A program made the position numbers and the translations under genes. A stretch of 64,000 nt of DNA from Streptomyces pseudovenezuelae (GTDB taxonomy: Bacteria; Actinomycetota; Actinomycetes; Streptomycetales; Streptomycetaceae), in the NCBI RefSeq assembly GCF_029892565.1, contig NZ_JARXVH010000002.1, positions 248,001-312,000 of the forward strand, in the 5' to 3' direction. Positions 52,834 through 62,935 of the stretch are shown one piece after another (position 1 is the stretch's first letter; each line of letters opens with the position of its first letter). The notes under the pieces are model-generated. The model had not been told where the DNA came from. It ran no database searches and worked only from the letters and a program-made list of their open reading frames with translations.

Positions 52834-55095
52834 ATGACACCCACCGCGGACACCGAAGCGGGAGGGGGACACGCCACCGGAGGGGTACTGCGACGGCTGG
52901 GCGAATGGTGCGCCCGCCACTTCGTGATCGTCATCGTGGCCTGGCTGGTCGCCCTGGTGGCGCTGCAGTTCGTGAACCGCTCCTTCGGCGGGGACTACTC
53001 CGACAACTTCTCCCTGTCCGGAGTGCAGTCCCAAGACGGTCTGGACGTTCTGAAGAAGCACGACCCCGCGGCCGGCGGCTACAGCAGCCAGATCGTCCTG
53101 CACGACGGCAAGCAGTCCCTGACCGCGCTGAACTCCCAGCTGTCCACCACGCTCGGCGACCTGCAGAAACTCCCGCACGTCCTGTCCGTCCAGAATCCGC
53201 TCTCCGCCCAGTCCTCGAAGGTCGGACCGGTCTCCACCGACGGCAGGACCGCCTACGTCACCGTCCGCTTCGACGTACAGCCCTCCACCCTGGGCGACGA
53301 CTATCTGCACGGGGTCGACCACGCCGTACAGCCGTTGCGGGCGGCGGGGGCGCAGGTCGAGTACGGCGGGCCGCTCGGCGAGCTGGCGCGGCCGGTCGCC
53401 GACGACCGGGTCAGCGAGCTGATCGGCTTCGCCGTCGCGATCGTCGTCCTGCTGGTCGGCTTCGGCAGCGTGATCGCCGCCGGCATCCCGCTGCTGACGG
53501 CGCTGATCAGCGCGATCGGCGGGCTCGCCTGTCTCGGTCTGCTGGCCGCCGCGTTCACCTTCGCCACCGTCTCGCCGACCCTGGCCACGATGATCGGACT
53601 GGGCGTCGGCATCGACTACGCCCTCTTCCTGATCACCCGTCACCGGCAGAGTCTCATCGACGGCGCCGACCCGGTGCGCTCGGCCGGCCACGCCACCGCC
53701 ACCAGCGGACGTGCCGTGCTCGTCTCCGGCTGCACGGTGATCATCGCCCTCGCGGGGCTGTCCGCGTCCGGAGTCAGCTTCATCGGGAAACTCGGCCTCG
53801 CGGCGGCCGTCACGGTCGTCTCGGCGGTCATCGGCGCGCTGACCCTGGTCCCGGCCCTGCTGGGCCTGATCGGCAAGCGCATCGACCGCTACCGGATACG
53901 CCGCCCGGTCGCCGAGACCGACGCCGCGGCCGGGACCGAACCGCAGGGCACCTGGCACCGGTACGCGCAGCGCGTGGAGCGGCGGCCCTGGCAGTTCCTG
54001 GCCGCAGGCGTCGCCGCCGTGGTCGTCCTCGCCATCCCGGTGTTCTCGATCCAGCTCGGCCACATCGGCGACGGCGCTGACCCCACCTCCTTCACGGACC
54101 GGCGGGCGTACGACCTGATGACCGACGCGTTCGGCCCCGGCTCCAACGGCCCCCTCACCGTCGTCATCGACCAGACCTCTGTACCGTCGTCCCAGCGCTC
54201 GGACCTCTCCTCCCAGGCGCAGAAGACCCTGAACGGCGTGCCCGGCGCCGCCACGGTCACCCCGCTCACCGCCACCAAGGACGGGGAAGTCCTGATCGGC
54301 ACGGTCTATTCGAAACAGTCCCCGCAGAGCGCCTCCACCACGGACCTGACGAACCGTCTGGTCGACAACACCCTCCCCGACGCGGTCTCCGGCACGGACG
54401 CCAAGGGATACGTCACCGGCACGACGGCGGCCCAGGTCGACTTCCGCGACATCGTCGCGAGCCGGCTGCCGCTGATCATCGGCGTGGTGGTCGCCCTGGC
54501 GTTCCTGATCATCCTCGCCGTCTTCCGCGGCCTGCTCGTCGCGCTCAAGGCGGCCGTCCTCAACGTGCTGTCCATCGCCGCCTCGTACGGCGTCGTCGTG
54601 GCCGTCTTCCAGTGGGGCTGGGGCGGCCCCGCGCTCGGCGTCTCGGGCAAGGTGCCCATCGAGAGCTACGTCCCGATGATGATGTTCGCGATCATCTTCG
54701 GACTGAGCATGGACTACGAGATCTTCCTGCTCTCCCGCGTCCACGAGTCATGGCTGCGCACCGGAGACGCCAAGGCCTCCGTCGCGCACGCGCTGGAGAT
54801 CACCGCGCGGGTCATCACCTGCGCGGCACTGATCATGGTGAGCGTGTTCGCCGCGTTCATCGTCAGCGACAACATCGTCGTCAAGATGCTCGGTCTTGGC
54901 CTGGCCGTCAGCGTGCTCATCGACGCCACGGTCGTCCGGCTGCTCATGGTCCCGGCCGTGATGACCCTGCTGGGCCGGCACGCCTGGTGGACACCCCGGT
55001 GGCTGGACCGGATGCTGCCGCACATCGACGCCGAGGGCGATCACGAGCAGAGCGCCGAGCCGCAGGTCAGCGACCGTCCGGTGACCCGGGCGTGA
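52834..55095 (+). CDS. MMPL/RND-family transporter
   Basis: A 753-residue membrane protein with two repeats of transmembrane spans, the MMPL domain arrangement. The first half contains [40 protein letters not shown] (the essential GxxxDY helix) and [20 protein letters not shown]. The second repeats as [20 protein letters not shown] (Asp-Tyr again) with [20 protein letters not shown]. It is a proton-driven exporter of lipids or hydrophobic compounds. The ATG at 52834 follows AGGGAAG; the last 29 bases overlap the 3' end of the convergent phosphatase gene. Confidence 0.92.
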   Translation: MTPTADTEAGGGHATGGVLRRLGEWCARHFVIVIVAWLVALVALQFVNRSFGGDYSDNFSLSGVQSQDGLDVLKKHDPAAGGYSSQIVLHDGKQSLTALNSQLSTTLGDLQKLPHVLSVQNPLSAQSSKVGPVSTDGRTAYVTVRFDVQPSTLGDDYLHGVDHAVQPLRAAGAQVEYGGPLGELARPVADDRVSELIGFAVAIVVLLVGFGSVIAAGIPLLTALISAIGGLACLGLLAAAFTFATVSPTLATMIGLGVGIDYALFLITRHRQSLIDGADPVRSAGHATATSGRAVLVSGCTVIIALAGLSASGVSFIGKLGLAAAVTVVSAVIGALTLVPALLGLIGKRIDRYRIRRPVAETDAAAGTEPQGTWHRYAQRVERRPWQFLAAGVAAVVVLAIPVFSIQLGHIGDGADPTSFTDRRAYDLMTDAFGPGSNGPLTVVIDQTSVPSSQRSDLSSQAQKTLNGVPGAATVTPLTATKDGEVLIGTVYSKQSPQSASTTDLTNRLVDNTLPDAVSGTDAKGYVTGTTAAQVDFRDIVASRLPLIIGVVVALAFLIILAVFRGLLVALKAAVLNVLSIAASYGVVVAVFQWGWGGPALGVSGKVPIESYVPMMMFAIIFGLSMDYEIFLLSRVHESWLRTGDAKASVAHALEITARVITCAALIMVSVFAAFIVSDNIVVKMLGLGLAVSVLIDATVVRLLMVPAVMTLLGRHAWWTPRWLDRMLPHIDAEGDHEQSAEPQVSDRPVTRA

Positions 55096-56044
55096 GCACC
55101 AGAATCGTCACGTCGTCGAGCACGGCCGGTGCGTACCGTACGAGATCCGTCCGCACCCGGTCGGCCAGCGCGGTCGGGTCCTCGTCGGCGAGGGCGGCGA
55201 GGCGGGCGGCCAGGGGATAGAAGGCGCCGGAGGTGTCCCTGGTCTCGCTGACGCCGTCGGAGGCCAGGATGAGGCTGTCGCCGGGGTCCAGGCTGAGGGT
55301 GATCCCGTCCGACGGAGTGCCGTCGGACAGACCGAGACCGAGCGGCGTCCACGGCGCGAGGTCGATCTCGGTGGCCTTGCGGCCGTGCAGCAGCACGGGC
55401 GCCGGATGCCCGCAGGACACGATGCGCACCTCGCACGCGTCGGGCGAGAACTCCAGCAGTACGGCGGTCGCGAACAGCTCGGAGTACTGGGCCGACGCCG
55501 AGTCCACCACCAGCCGCCGGTCCAGCCGGGCGGCGACCGACTCCAGGTCCGGCCGGTCAAGGGCCGCCTCCCGGAAGGCCCCCAGCAGGGAGGCGACGGT
55601 CGAGATCGCCGACAGACCGTGCCCGCGTACGTCGCCCATGACCGCCCGTACGCCGTGCGGCCCTTCGCGTACGTCGAAGAAGTCGCCGCCCACCAGGGTG
55701 CCGCGTTCCGCGGCCCGGTACGGGCCCGTGCAGCGGACGCGGCCGACCCGCTCCGGCACCGGCGGCACGACGGCGCGCTGCGCTGCCTCGGCGACCGTGC
55801 GTTCGAGGTCCGGCCGGGCGTCGCGGCGACTGCGTACGTACGACACGAAGACGCTCAGCGCGGAGACGAAACAGATGGTCAGCAGGTCGGTCTCGCCGGG
55901 GTGGTCGAAGTGGAAGGCCGGGACGGTGAGGACGGCGACCACCACGAGACCGAGCACCGCCGTCGCGAGCGGACCGTACGACAGGACGGCCGGCGGGGGG
56001 ATCGCGCCGAGCGGGAAGCCGATGTCGAGGGCATGGCCGTTCAC
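55067..56044 (-). CDS. Membrane-bound PP2C/SpoIIE-type serine phosphatase
   Basis: About 325 residues. One or two N-terminal helices ([40 protein letters not shown]) precede a SpoIIE-type PP2C catalytic domain: [52 protein letters not shown] and [11 protein letters not shown] give the conserved metal-binding Asp and Gly motifs. Expected to dephosphorylate an anti-sigma or anti-anti-sigma partner. The GTG at 56044 is a best guess, since the frame is open upstream to 56179 with a repeat that does not look like protein. Confidence 0.82.
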   Translation of the reverse strand: MNGHALDIGFPLGAIPPPAVLSYGPLATAVLGLVVVAVLTVPAFHFDHPGETDLLTICFVSALSVFVSYVRSRRDARPDLERTVAEAAQRAVVPPVPERVGRVRCTGPYRAAERGTLVGGDFFDVREGPHGVRAVMGDVRGHGLSAISTVASLLGAFREAALDRPDLESVAARLDRRLVVDSASAQYSELFATAVLLEFSPDACEVRIVSCGHPAPVLLHGRKATEIDLAPWTPLGLGLSDGTPSDGITLSLDPGDSLILASDGVSETRDTSGAFYPLAARLAALADEDPTALADRVRTDLVRYAPAVLDDVTILVLTPGSPDGR

Positions 56045-56116
56045 CAGCGTGGCCGCGCACGCACCTTTCCCACACCCCCACGCTCCTACTGCGGGGCGTC
56101 TGCCGCACGCCGACCC

Positions 56117-56176
56117 GCGAAAAGAGAACCTGTGAAAAGTGGATCTGCGAATGGAGAACCTCTGAAAAGAGGTGGA
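56117..56176. repeat. Imperfect 30-base direct repeat in phosphatase/GNAT promoter
   Basis: Two adjacent copies, 56117-56146 and 56147-56176, agree at about 22 of 30 bases; each begins GCGAA and contains GAGAACC and TGAAAAG. Possibly paired binding sites or a slippage remnant. Confidence 0.5.
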
Positions 56177-56244
56177 CATGTCCGCGATCGGTTCCTTAGC
56201 GTGTGACCACCACGCCAGGAGATCGACGGAAGGAGGCGAGTGCC

Positions 56245-56301
56245 GTGCAGATCACCACCATCCAGCGCTCCCTTCCCGTTGCCCCGGCGTGCTTCGGCTG
56301 A
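56245..56301 (+). CDS. Leader peptide (18 aa) before the GNAT gene
   Basis: GTG-started frame after the excellent site GGAAGGAGG, encoding MQITTIQRSLPVAPACFG and ending 46 bases before the GNAT start. The strong ribosome binding site and short open frame make it a candidate leader peptide regulating the downstream gene. It ends Cys-Phe-Gly. Confidence 0.45.
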   Translation: MQITTIQRSLPVAPACFG

Positions 56302-56347
56302 GTCCGACCCGGGAGCGCTCCACGCAGTACGTATCCGGGAGGAATCC

Positions 56348-57241
56348 ATGACCGATCTGGTCATCCGCGCGCTCGACGAGCGCGACGCCCCACTCTTCGA
56401 CACCCTGCCCGACCCGCTGGACAACCGTGCGGCCCACCGGCGGACCACGCACCGCCCCGACTGGAAGCGGGTCGCCCTGCGGGACGGCGTCGTCGTCGCG
56501 CGCGCCGCCTGGTGGGGCGGTCCCGACGACGCCGAGCCCCTCAACGTCAACTGGTTCGACGTGGCCGAGGGTGAGGAGGAGGCCGGCGCCGAACTGCTCC
56601 GCACGGCTCCCTGGCAGGTCGGACTCGAACTGACCCTGCCCGCCACCTGGCGCGAGGACCCGACGCAACACGCCGCCGCCGAGGCCCGCTTCACCGCCGC
56701 ACGAGCGGCCGGCTACGAACTCCTCGTCGAGCGTTACCTGTACCGCTGGACCCCGCAGGACGGTCTCCCCGAGCGCCCCGGACGGCTGACCTTCCGTGCC
56801 GAACCGGACGACTCCGTGTTCTTCGACGCGGTACGCCGCATCCACTCCGCCACCCTCGACGCGCACGCCCTCCGGGACATCGAGGAAGGCGGCCTCGACC
56901 AGGCCGCCCAGTCGGAACTCGACTTCTTCAACTGGTGCCCGTCGCCCCGGGATTGGTGGCAACTGGCACACACCGAGCAGGGCGACCTGGCCGGCATCCA
57001 CATCCCGGCCCACAACCCGTCCGGCCCGTGCGTCGGCTTCATCGGCGTACTGCCGGACCAGCGCGGCAACGGCTACGCCTACGACCTGCTGGCCGAGTGC
57101 ACCCACTTCCTGGTCGACCAGGGCGCGGAGTTCGTCTCGGCGGCGACGGACCGCGGGAACTTCCCGATGGCGGCGAACTTCGCGAAGGCCGGGTATCCGG
57201 TCGTACGGGAGCGCATCAACTTCGAGGTGACGCGGGGGTAG
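56348..57241 (+). CDS. GNAT family N-acetyltransferase
   Basis: A 297-residue acetyltransferase made of a divergent N-terminal GNAT half and a C-terminal canonical one. Acetyl-CoA binding is at FIGVLPDQRGNGYAYDLL (Q/RxxGxG/A) near residue 228, followed by VSAATDRGNFPMAANFAKAG. GGGAGGAATCC precedes the ATG. The acceptor is unknown. Behind it lies a strong GC hairpin terminator. Confidence 0.88.
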   Translation: MTDLVIRALDERDAPLFDTLPDPLDNRAAHRRTTHRPDWKRVALRDGVVVARAAWWGGPDDAEPLNVNWFDVAEGEEEAGAELLRTAPWQVGLELTLPATWREDPTQHAAAEARFTAARAAGYELLVERYLYRWTPQDGLPERPGRLTFRAEPDDSVFFDAVRRIHSATLDAHALRDIEEGGLDQAAQSELDFFNWCPSPRDWWQLAHTEQGDLAGIHIPAHNPSGPCVGFIGVLPDQRGNGYAYDLLAECTHFLVDQGAEFVSAATDRGNFPMAANFAKAGYPVVRERINFEVTRG

Positions 57242-57249
57242 TTGGAGGA

Positions 57250-57307
57250 GACGGGGGCGGGGACGGCGCACACATGGGCCGGCCCCGCCCCCGCCCCCGC
57301 CCCCGTC
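57250..57307 (+). terminator. GC-rich terminator with (CCCCCG)n tract
   Basis: GACGGGGGCGGGG (57250-57262) and CCCCGCCCCCGTC (57295-57307) are exact reverse complements. The right arm is part of a run of CCCCCG units (57284-57306), which makes several pairing registers possible. Confidence 0.65.
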
Positions 57308-57345
57308 ACCGCTGCCGTCTCGGCTGTCGCAGTAAGGTCACCGGC

Positions 57346-57987
57346 ATGCGAGAGGTGCGGGTGGTGCTGATCGGGGGCACCTCGAACGTCGGCAAGTCGA
57401 CCGTCGCCCAAGAGGTGGCGCAGCGGCTCGGGTTCGGGTGTCTGTCGACGGACGGGCTGGCCCGGCACCCCGGGCGGCCGTGGCGCACACCCGAGTGGGA
57501 GGTGCCCGCGCATGTCGCCGAGCACTACGCGTCCCTCACTGTCGAGGAACTGATCGTCTCCGTGCTCGACCACTACGAACGACTCCGGCCGCGCATCGAG
57601 CGGCTGATCACGGACCACGCGGCCGGGGACGGCGGCGGCTCCGGCCTGGTCCTGGAAGGCTCCGCGCTCTGGCCCGTCCGGGTCGCTGAGCTGACCGTCC
57701 CGCGCACCGCCGCCGTCTGGCTCACCGCCGACCCTGCCGTGCTGCGCGACCGTGTGCACGCCGACGGCCGGTACGAGGCCTCGACGGCCCGGGAACAGGC
57801 CTTGATGGACAAGTTCCTGGCCCGCACGGACCGCTACCAGAGCCTCATGATCGAGGCTCTCGACCAGCGGGGCCTGGACCGCCTCGACGTCGGTGCCGGA
57901 CAGTCCGTCGAGGCGGTCGCCGACGCGGTGCTCGCGACCGTCGCGGCGCAACAGGCGGTGGGCGGCCGGTCGTCCGGTCGGCGGTGA
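57346..57987 (+). CDS. P-loop kinase-like protein (AAA_33/2-phosphoglycerate-kinase-like)
   Basis: A 213-residue P-loop NTPase. Walker A is GGTSNVGKST (10-19); AQRLGFGCLSTDGLARHP and GLVLEGSALWPVRVAELT are typical of small-molecule kinases related to shikimate/2-phosphoglycerate kinases, and the lid region follows (RYQSLMIEALDQRGLDRLDV). Substrate unknown. The ATG at 57346 begins the first beta strand. It converges on the Gfo/Idh gene, with four bases between the stops. Confidence 0.85.
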   Translation: MREVRVVLIGGTSNVGKSTVAQEVAQRLGFGCLSTDGLARHPGRPWRTPEWEVPAHVAEHYASLTVEELIVSVLDHYERLRPRIERLITDHAAGDGGGSGLVLEGSALWPVRVAELTVPRTAAVWLTADPAVLRDRVHADGRYEASTAREQALMDKFLARTDRYQSLMIEALDQRGLDRLDVGAGQSVEAVADAVLATVAAQQAVGGRSSGRR

Positions 57988-57991
57988 GACG

Positions 57992-58876
57992 TCAGCCGGC
58001 GTTCGCGTTCAACAGACTCTCCGCCTCGGCCAGGATCTCTGTGACCCGGAGGCCGAACGCGGCGTCGCACGGGTGCGGTTGGCCGCCTGCGGCGGAGGCG
58101 ATCAGGGCGTCGGCTGCGCGGATGAGGGCCGGGACCGGGCCGACGGCGCTGTCCGGGAGGTGGATCACGCCGGACTCGCCGCGGAGTTCGACGTCGGCGC
58201 CCGAGGCGGCGGGCGGTGCGGTCAGGCTCAGGGTGAGGGTGCTTGAGGCGCCGCTCGCGTGGTCGAGGATCAGTTGGACGGTGTCCCCGGGGCCGGGTGC
58301 CGCGGCGGCCACGCGTCGGGTGTCGCCCAGGATCGGCAGCAGTACGGACAGGGCGTGCGGGCCCACGTCCCACAGGGCGCCCTTCTCCCGGCGCCACGGC
58401 GTCGCGAACGGGCTGTCGCCGGAGAAGACCGCGCCGAGCCACTGGGCCCGTGCCGTGAACCAGCCGCCGGTGCCTGCCTGTTCGGCGATCCACGCGTCCG
58501 TCTCGGGGACGAAGCGGCTCGTGAAGAAGACGACGGAGGCGACGCCGGTCTCCTGGACGGCCTCGACCACGGCCCGGCCCTGGTCCACCGTCGTGGCCAA
58601 CGGCTTGTCCAGCAGCAGGTGCAGCCCCGCCCGCGCGGCACGTGCCGCCAGGTCCGCCTGTACGGCCGGCGGCAGCGCCACGGCCACCGCGTCCACGTCG
58701 GCGAACAGTGCGTCGACGTCGTCGTAGGCGTGGGTGCCGTGCTGGTCGGCCAGTTCCTTGGCGGCGTCCGGCCGGCGGCCCCACACCCCGACGAAGTCCA
58801 GGTCGGGGTGTTCCTGGAGGGCGGGAGCGTGAGTCATCCCCGCCCACGGGCCGGTACCGAGCAGTCCGATGCGCAT
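57992..58876 (-). CDS. Gfo/Idh/MocA family oxidoreductase
   Basis: A 294-residue, compact member of the family: GLLGTGPWAGMTHAPALQEH (residues 4-23) for cofactor binding, LDKPLATTVDQGRAVVEAVQ (DKPLA with the conserved Lys) near residue 95, and DVGPHALSVLLPILGD for the catalytic His. It is shorter than the other two Gfo/Idh proteins of the window, lacking an insertion in the C-terminal domain. Sugar substrate unknown. Confidence 0.9.
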   Translation of the reverse strand: MRIGLLGTGPWAGMTHAPALQEHPDLDFVGVWGRRPDAAKELADQHGTHAYDDVDALFADVDAVAVALPPAVQADLAARAARAGLHLLLDKPLATTVDQGRAVVEAVQETGVASVVFFTSRFVPETDAWIAEQAGTGGWFTARAQWLGAVFSGDSPFATPWRREKGALWDVGPHALSVLLPILGDTRRVAAAAPGPGDTVQLILDHASGASSTLTLSLTAPPAASGADVELRGESGVIHLPDSAVGPVPALIRAADALIASAAGGQPHPCDAAFGLRVTEILAEAESLLNANAG

Positions 58877-59144
58877 GCCGCCGCCTCTCCACTCCGCCGC
58901 ACGTTACGACGCCTGTTCGAGAGCGAGCGTCGCACACCTCCCGGCCGGGCGCGCAACCCACTTACCGATCATGCCTCACCCGCCGCCGATTCAGTGGCGT
59001 GGCTGCTGAATGCGTTCTCATTCCTCTATTGGACCTCCGGCCACCCGCGGGGTCAGGCTGGAAGGCGGTCCGGCACGCCGTCACCCTGACCGGTGCGCCG
59101 GACGCCACCGCTTACGCGCGACAGCCGAAAGAGGTCACGAATCC

Positions 59145-60002
59145 ATGCAGACCCGCCGCATCGGTGATGTCGAAGTCAGTGCGATCGGACTGGGCGGAAT
59201 GCCCATGTCCATCGAGGGCCGCCCGGACGAGGCGCGCTCCCTCGCCACCCTGCACGCCGCGCTCGACGCCGGTGTCACCCTGATCGACACCGCGGACGCC
59301 TACCACCGGGACGCCCACGAGGTCGGCCACAACGAGACCCTGATCGCCAAGGCCCTCGCCTCCCACGACCGGGGCGGCGATGTCCTGGTCGCCACCAAGG
59401 GCGGCCATCTGCGTCCCGGCGACGGCAGTTGGACCCTCGACGGCAACCCCCGTTACCTCAGGGAGGCCTGCGAGGCGTCCCTGCGCCGGCTCGGCGTGGA
59501 GGCCATCGGGCTCTACCAGTTCCACCGCCCCGACCCGAAGGTGCCGTACGCCGAATCGGTCGGCGCGATACGGGACCTCCTGGACGAGGGCAAGATCCGG
59601 ATGGCGGGCGTCTCGAACGCGAACCCCGACCAGATCCGGCAGGCGAACGAGATCCTCGGCGGCCGACTGGTCTCCGTGCAGAACCAGTTCTCACCCGCAT
59701 TCCGCTCCAGCGAGCCGGAGTTGGAGCTGTGCGCCGAGCTCGGCATCGCCTTCCTGCCCTGGAGCCCGCTCGGCGGCATCACCCGGGCGAGCGAACTGGG
59801 CTCCACCTACGGGCCGTTCGCCCGGATCGCCGAGGACCGCGGAGTGAGCCCGCAGCGCGTCTGCCTGGCCTGGATGCTCGCCAAGTCGCCGGCGGTCGTG
59901 CCGATTCCCGGTGCCAGCCGCCCCGAGACCATCCTCGACTCCCTGGCCGCGACGGACCTCGACCTGAGCGCCGACGAAGTCGCGGAACTGGACGCCGTCT
60001 GA
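59145..60002 (+). CDS. Aldo/keto reductase
   Basis: A 285-residue NADPH-dependent TIM-barrel reductase. The catalytic tetrad is complete: Asp48 and Tyr53 in IDTADAYHRD, Lys85 in VATKGGH and His in YQFHRPDPK (about 118). VSVQNQFSP and the C-terminal IPGASRPETILD bind NADPH. Resembles the IolS/YajO-type group. The ATG follows GAAAGAGG. Reduces an aldehyde or ketone of unknown identity. Confidence 0.93.
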   Translation: MQTRRIGDVEVSAIGLGGMPMSIEGRPDEARSLATLHAALDAGVTLIDTADAYHRDAHEVGHNETLIAKALASHDRGGDVLVATKGGHLRPGDGSWTLDGNPRYLREACEASLRRLGVEAIGLYQFHRPDPKVPYAESVGAIRDLLDEGKIRMAGVSNANPDQIRQANEILGGRLVSVQNQFSPAFRSSEPELELCAELGIAFLPWSPLGGITRASELGSTYGPFARIAEDRGVSPQRVCLAWMLAKSPAVVPIPGASRPETILDSLAATDLDLSADEVAELDAV

Positions 60003-60025
60003 CAGCACTCTCCCGGCGCCGGCCG

Positions 60026-60054
60026 GTGTATTCCCCGCATGCGTGGGGAGAAAG
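60026..60054 (+). repeat. Solitary type I-E-like CRISPR-repeat hairpin
   Basis: GTGTATTCCCCGCATGCGTG followed by GGGAGAAAG has the CCCCGC...GGGG fold of type I-E repeats (stem 60033-60048 with one wobble), but no second copy or spacer is seen. It lies between the aldo/keto reductase and the ABC exporter and overlaps the AAAGCGCTT dyad that follows at 60051-60059. Confidence 0.3.
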
Positions 60055-60094
60055 CGCTTGCTCGACACCCGGCCACTGGGGGAGGACACCGCAC

Positions 60095-61864
60095 ATGGCG
60101 TCGTCGTCGGAGAAACCGCTCGACCACCGCTACCGGGGCGAACACCCGATCCGCACACTCGCCTATCTGTTCCACGCCGACCGTCGCCGCCTCGCCGCGG
60201 CGGTCGGCGTCTTCACGGTCAAGCACAGCCCCGTCTGGCTGCTGCCGTTGATCAGCGCGTCCATCATCGACACCGTCGTACAGCACCAGCCGGTCGGTCA
60301 GCTGTGGTGGAGCACCGGGATCATCCTGTTCATCCTGCTGATCAACTACCCGCTGCACGTGCTGTACGTGCGCCTCCTGTACGGCAGCGTGCGCCGCATG
60401 GGCACCAGCCTGCGGTCGGCGCTGTGCACGCGGATGCAGCAACTGTCCATCGGCTACCACTCGCGCGTCAGCGCCGGCGTCCTGCAGGCCAAGGTCGTGC
60501 GGGACGTCGAGACGGTCGAGCAGATGGTGCAGCAGACCGCGGAGACCGGGCTCGGGGCGATCACCGTGCTCACCGGCGGACTGGTCATCATCGCCGTCCG
60601 CACACCGGAGTTCGTGCCCGTCTTCCTGGTCGTCGTGCCCGCCGCCGCCCTGGTCGTGGCCCGGCTGCGATCCCGACTGCGCACCCACAACGAGCACTTC
60701 CGGCACGAGGTCGAGACCCTGTCGACGCAGGTGACGGAGATGACCCGGCTGATCCCGGTCACCCGCGCCCACGGCCTGGAGGGCAAGGCGCTGCGCCGCA
60801 TGGACGGCACCCTGAGCCGGCTGCTCACCTCCGGCATGCGCCTCGACCTCGTCAACGGCCGGTTCGGCTCGCTGGCCTGGGTCGTCCTCAACGTGGTCGG
60901 CGTCCTGGTCCTGGCAAGCGCGGCGCTGGTCTCGTACTACGGCGTCTGGGGCGTCACCGCCGGCGACGTCGTCATGCTCAGCGCGTTCCTGACCACCCTC
61001 ACCAACTCGACGACCACACTGGCCGCGCTGGCGCCGGTCATCACCAAGGGCCTGGAGTCGGTGCGTTCGGTCGGCGAGGTCCTCCAGGCGCCCGAGCTGG
61101 AGGACAACGAGGGCAAGGACGAGGTGACTTCGCTGCGCGGGGCGATCACCTTCCAGGGCGTCGGGCACGTCTACGAGGCCGGCGACCGGCCCGCCGTACG
61201 CGACTTCACCCTGTCGGTCGTGCCGGGCGAGACCGTCGCACTGGTCGGCGCCTCGGGCGCGGGCAAGTCCACGGTGCTCAATCTCGTCATCGGCTTCGTC
61301 CGGCCGACCTCGGGCCGACTGCTGCTCGACGGCGCCGACATGAGCACCCTCGACCTGCGCACCTACCGGCGGTTCGTCTCGGTGGTACCGCAGGAGTCGA
61401 TCCTCTTCGACGGCACGATCCGGGAGAACGTCGCCTACGGGATGGACGAGGCCGACGAGGAGAGCGTGCGGGCGGCTCTGCGGGACGCCAACGCCCTGGA
61501 GTTCGTCGACCGGTTGCCGCGGGGGCTCGACACGCTGGTGGGGGACCGTGGGGCCCGGCTGTCCGGCGGACAGCGCCAGCGGCTGGCCATCGCCCGCGCC
61601 CTGATCCGGGACCCCAAGGTGCTGGTCCTGGACGAGGCGACGTCGGCGCTGGACACCCGCTCGGAAGCCCTGGTCCAGGAGGCGCTGGCCCGGTTGCTGC
61701 GCGGTCGTACCACCTTCGTGGTGGCGCACCGGCTGTCCACCGTGCGGGGCGCCGACCGGATCGTGGTGATGGGGGACGGCGCGATCCTGGAGGTCGGCAC
61801 GCACGAGGAACTCCTGCGCGGCGGCGGGGCGTACACCGCCCTGCACGGCGGACAGGTCGCCTGA
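60095..61864 (+). CDS. ABC exporter, fused permease and ATPase
   Basis: A 589-residue half-transporter. The transmembrane domain covers about residues 30-320. In the ATPase, Walker A GASGAGKST (about 384-392), LSGGQRQR signature (about 488) and DEATSALDT Walker B with [12 protein letters not shown] are intact. It contains no peptidase domain. GGGGGAGGAC precedes the ATG. An AAAGCGCTT dyad and a CRISPR-repeat-like hairpin sit in its promoter. Exported substrate unknown; RiPP or lipid export are options, and the neighbouring ATP-grasp gene is not adjacent enough to decide. Confidence 0.93.
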   Translation: MASSSEKPLDHRYRGEHPIRTLAYLFHADRRRLAAAVGVFTVKHSPVWLLPLISASIIDTVVQHQPVGQLWWSTGIILFILLINYPLHVLYVRLLYGSVRRMGTSLRSALCTRMQQLSIGYHSRVSAGVLQAKVVRDVETVEQMVQQTAETGLGAITVLTGGLVIIAVRTPEFVPVFLVVVPAAALVVARLRSRLRTHNEHFRHEVETLSTQVTEMTRLIPVTRAHGLEGKALRRMDGTLSRLLTSGMRLDLVNGRFGSLAWVVLNVVGVLVLASAALVSYYGVWGVTAGDVVMLSAFLTTLTNSTTTLAALAPVITKGLESVRSVGEVLQAPELEDNEGKDEVTSLRGAITFQGVGHVYEAGDRPAVRDFTLSVVPGETVALVGASGAGKSTVLNLVIGFVRPTSGRLLLDGADMSTLDLRTYRRFVSVVPQESILFDGTIRENVAYGMDEADEESVRAALRDANALEFVDRLPRGLDTLVGDRGARLSGGQRQRLAIARALIRDPKVLVLDEATSALDTRSEALVQEALARLLRGRTTFVVAHRLSTVRGADRIVVMGDGAILEVGTHEELLRGGGAYTALHGGQVA

Positions 61865-61887
61865 CGCGGCTGCCCGGTGCGGTGTCG

Positions 61888-62223
61888 TCAGGCGGCGCTG
61901 CTCCGGGGGAACAGGTGCGGACAGACCGCGTCGTGGTCGGTGCCGAGACTGGTCCACCAGCGTTCGCAGCAGGCGGCGTCCAACTCCTCGCGGACGATCT
62001 CGTCGGCGGCCGAGCGGGCCGGGCGGCGCGGCCAGGCCGAGGCCGTGCGCAGGTCGTGGACCAAGGTCTCGCGTACGACGGCGATGACCAGGACCACGCT
62101 CGCGGCGGCGAACAGGAAGGCGATCCACAGGGGGCCGTAGCGGAATTCGAGGACCATGGTCCAGACGAGTCCGCCGCTGGTGGCGAGATACAGGGCGCAG
62201 AGGAGGCGGCCGGAGCGACTCAT
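61888..62223 (-). CDS. Small membrane protein, unknown
   Basis: A 111-residue protein with two hydrophobic helices (LLCALYLATSGGLVWTMVLE and LWIAFLFAAASVVLVIAVVR), then a charged helix and a C-terminal tail with Cys (AACCERWWTSLG, DAVCPHLFP). The arrangement fits a small integral membrane protein with a cytoplasmic tail. Start ATG at 62223. It converges on the ABC exporter. Confidence 0.7.
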   Translation of the reverse strand: MSRSGRLLCALYLATSGGLVWTMVLEFRYGPLWIAFLFAAASVVLVIAVVRETLVHDLRTASAWPRRPARSAADEIVREELDAACCERWWTSLGTDHDAVCPHLFPRSSAA

Positions 62224-62479
62224 GAGCGTTCACCGTTCGTGCAGGATTGGTTGCGCCTGTTCAACGCCTCAGGACGGGCGAGGAATCGGGTGGAGAGGCG
62301 GATTTGCGTCAAATCCGGGTCGGAGTAGGGAAGATGTGACGCGTGATACCGCCGGAACCCCTGGTGACGGTGTTGGCGAGAATCCGTTGGATCTTGTCAT
62401 TTCAGCCTCTGTGGGAGCGCTTCGACGATCCATAGCCTGAGCCGCGCACGGCTGAACGTCCATGGAGTAAGGCGCCCCG

Positions 62480-62935
62480 ATGACCAAGTTCCTGTTGTCC
62501 CTGCACGTCCTGGCGGCCATCGTCGCCATCGGCCCCGTCACCGTCGCGGCCAGCATGTTCCCGCCGGCCGTCCGCCGGGCCGGCGCCGACGTGGCCGGGG
62601 TGGGCGCCGTCCGGCTGCTGCACCGCATCTGCCGTGTCTACTCGGGCCTCGGCCTCGCCGTGCCCCTCTTCGGCTTCGCCACCGCCGCCGCGATGGGGGT
62701 CCTCGGCAACGCCTGGCTCATCGCCTCCATCACCATGACCACGGTGGCCGCCGGCGTCCTGATCGCCTTCGTCCTGCCCCGCCAGGACGAGCTCCTCGGA
62801 CAACTCGACGCCGAGCAGCCGGTGGAGCGGTCGAGCACGGCGCAACTCGCCATGTTCACCGGCATCTTCAACCTGCTGTGGGCGACCGTCACCGTCCTGA
62901 TGATCGTGCGGCCGGGCTCGACCACGGGCGCCTGA
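62480..62935 (+). CDS. DUF2269-like integral membrane protein
   Basis: A 151-residue membrane protein with four hydrophobic spans and the N-terminal KFLLSLHVLAAIVAIGPVTV, characteristic of DUF2269-type proteins (also found in copper-resistance-like genes). No enzymatic residues known. Starts at ATG after TAAGGCG. Upstream 62224-62479 contains nothing I can call. Confidence 0.75.
   Translation: MTKFLLSLHVLAAIVAIGPVTVAASMFPPAVRRAGADVAGVGAVRLLHRICRVYSGLGLAVPLFGFATAAAMGVLGNAWLIASITMTTVAAGVLIAFVLPRQDELLGQLDAEQPVERSSTAQLAMFTGIFNLLWATVTVLMIVRPGSTTGA

Noticed and set aside
60026..60054. CRISPR array
   Set aside because: Single hairpin, no spacers or cas genes in the window.
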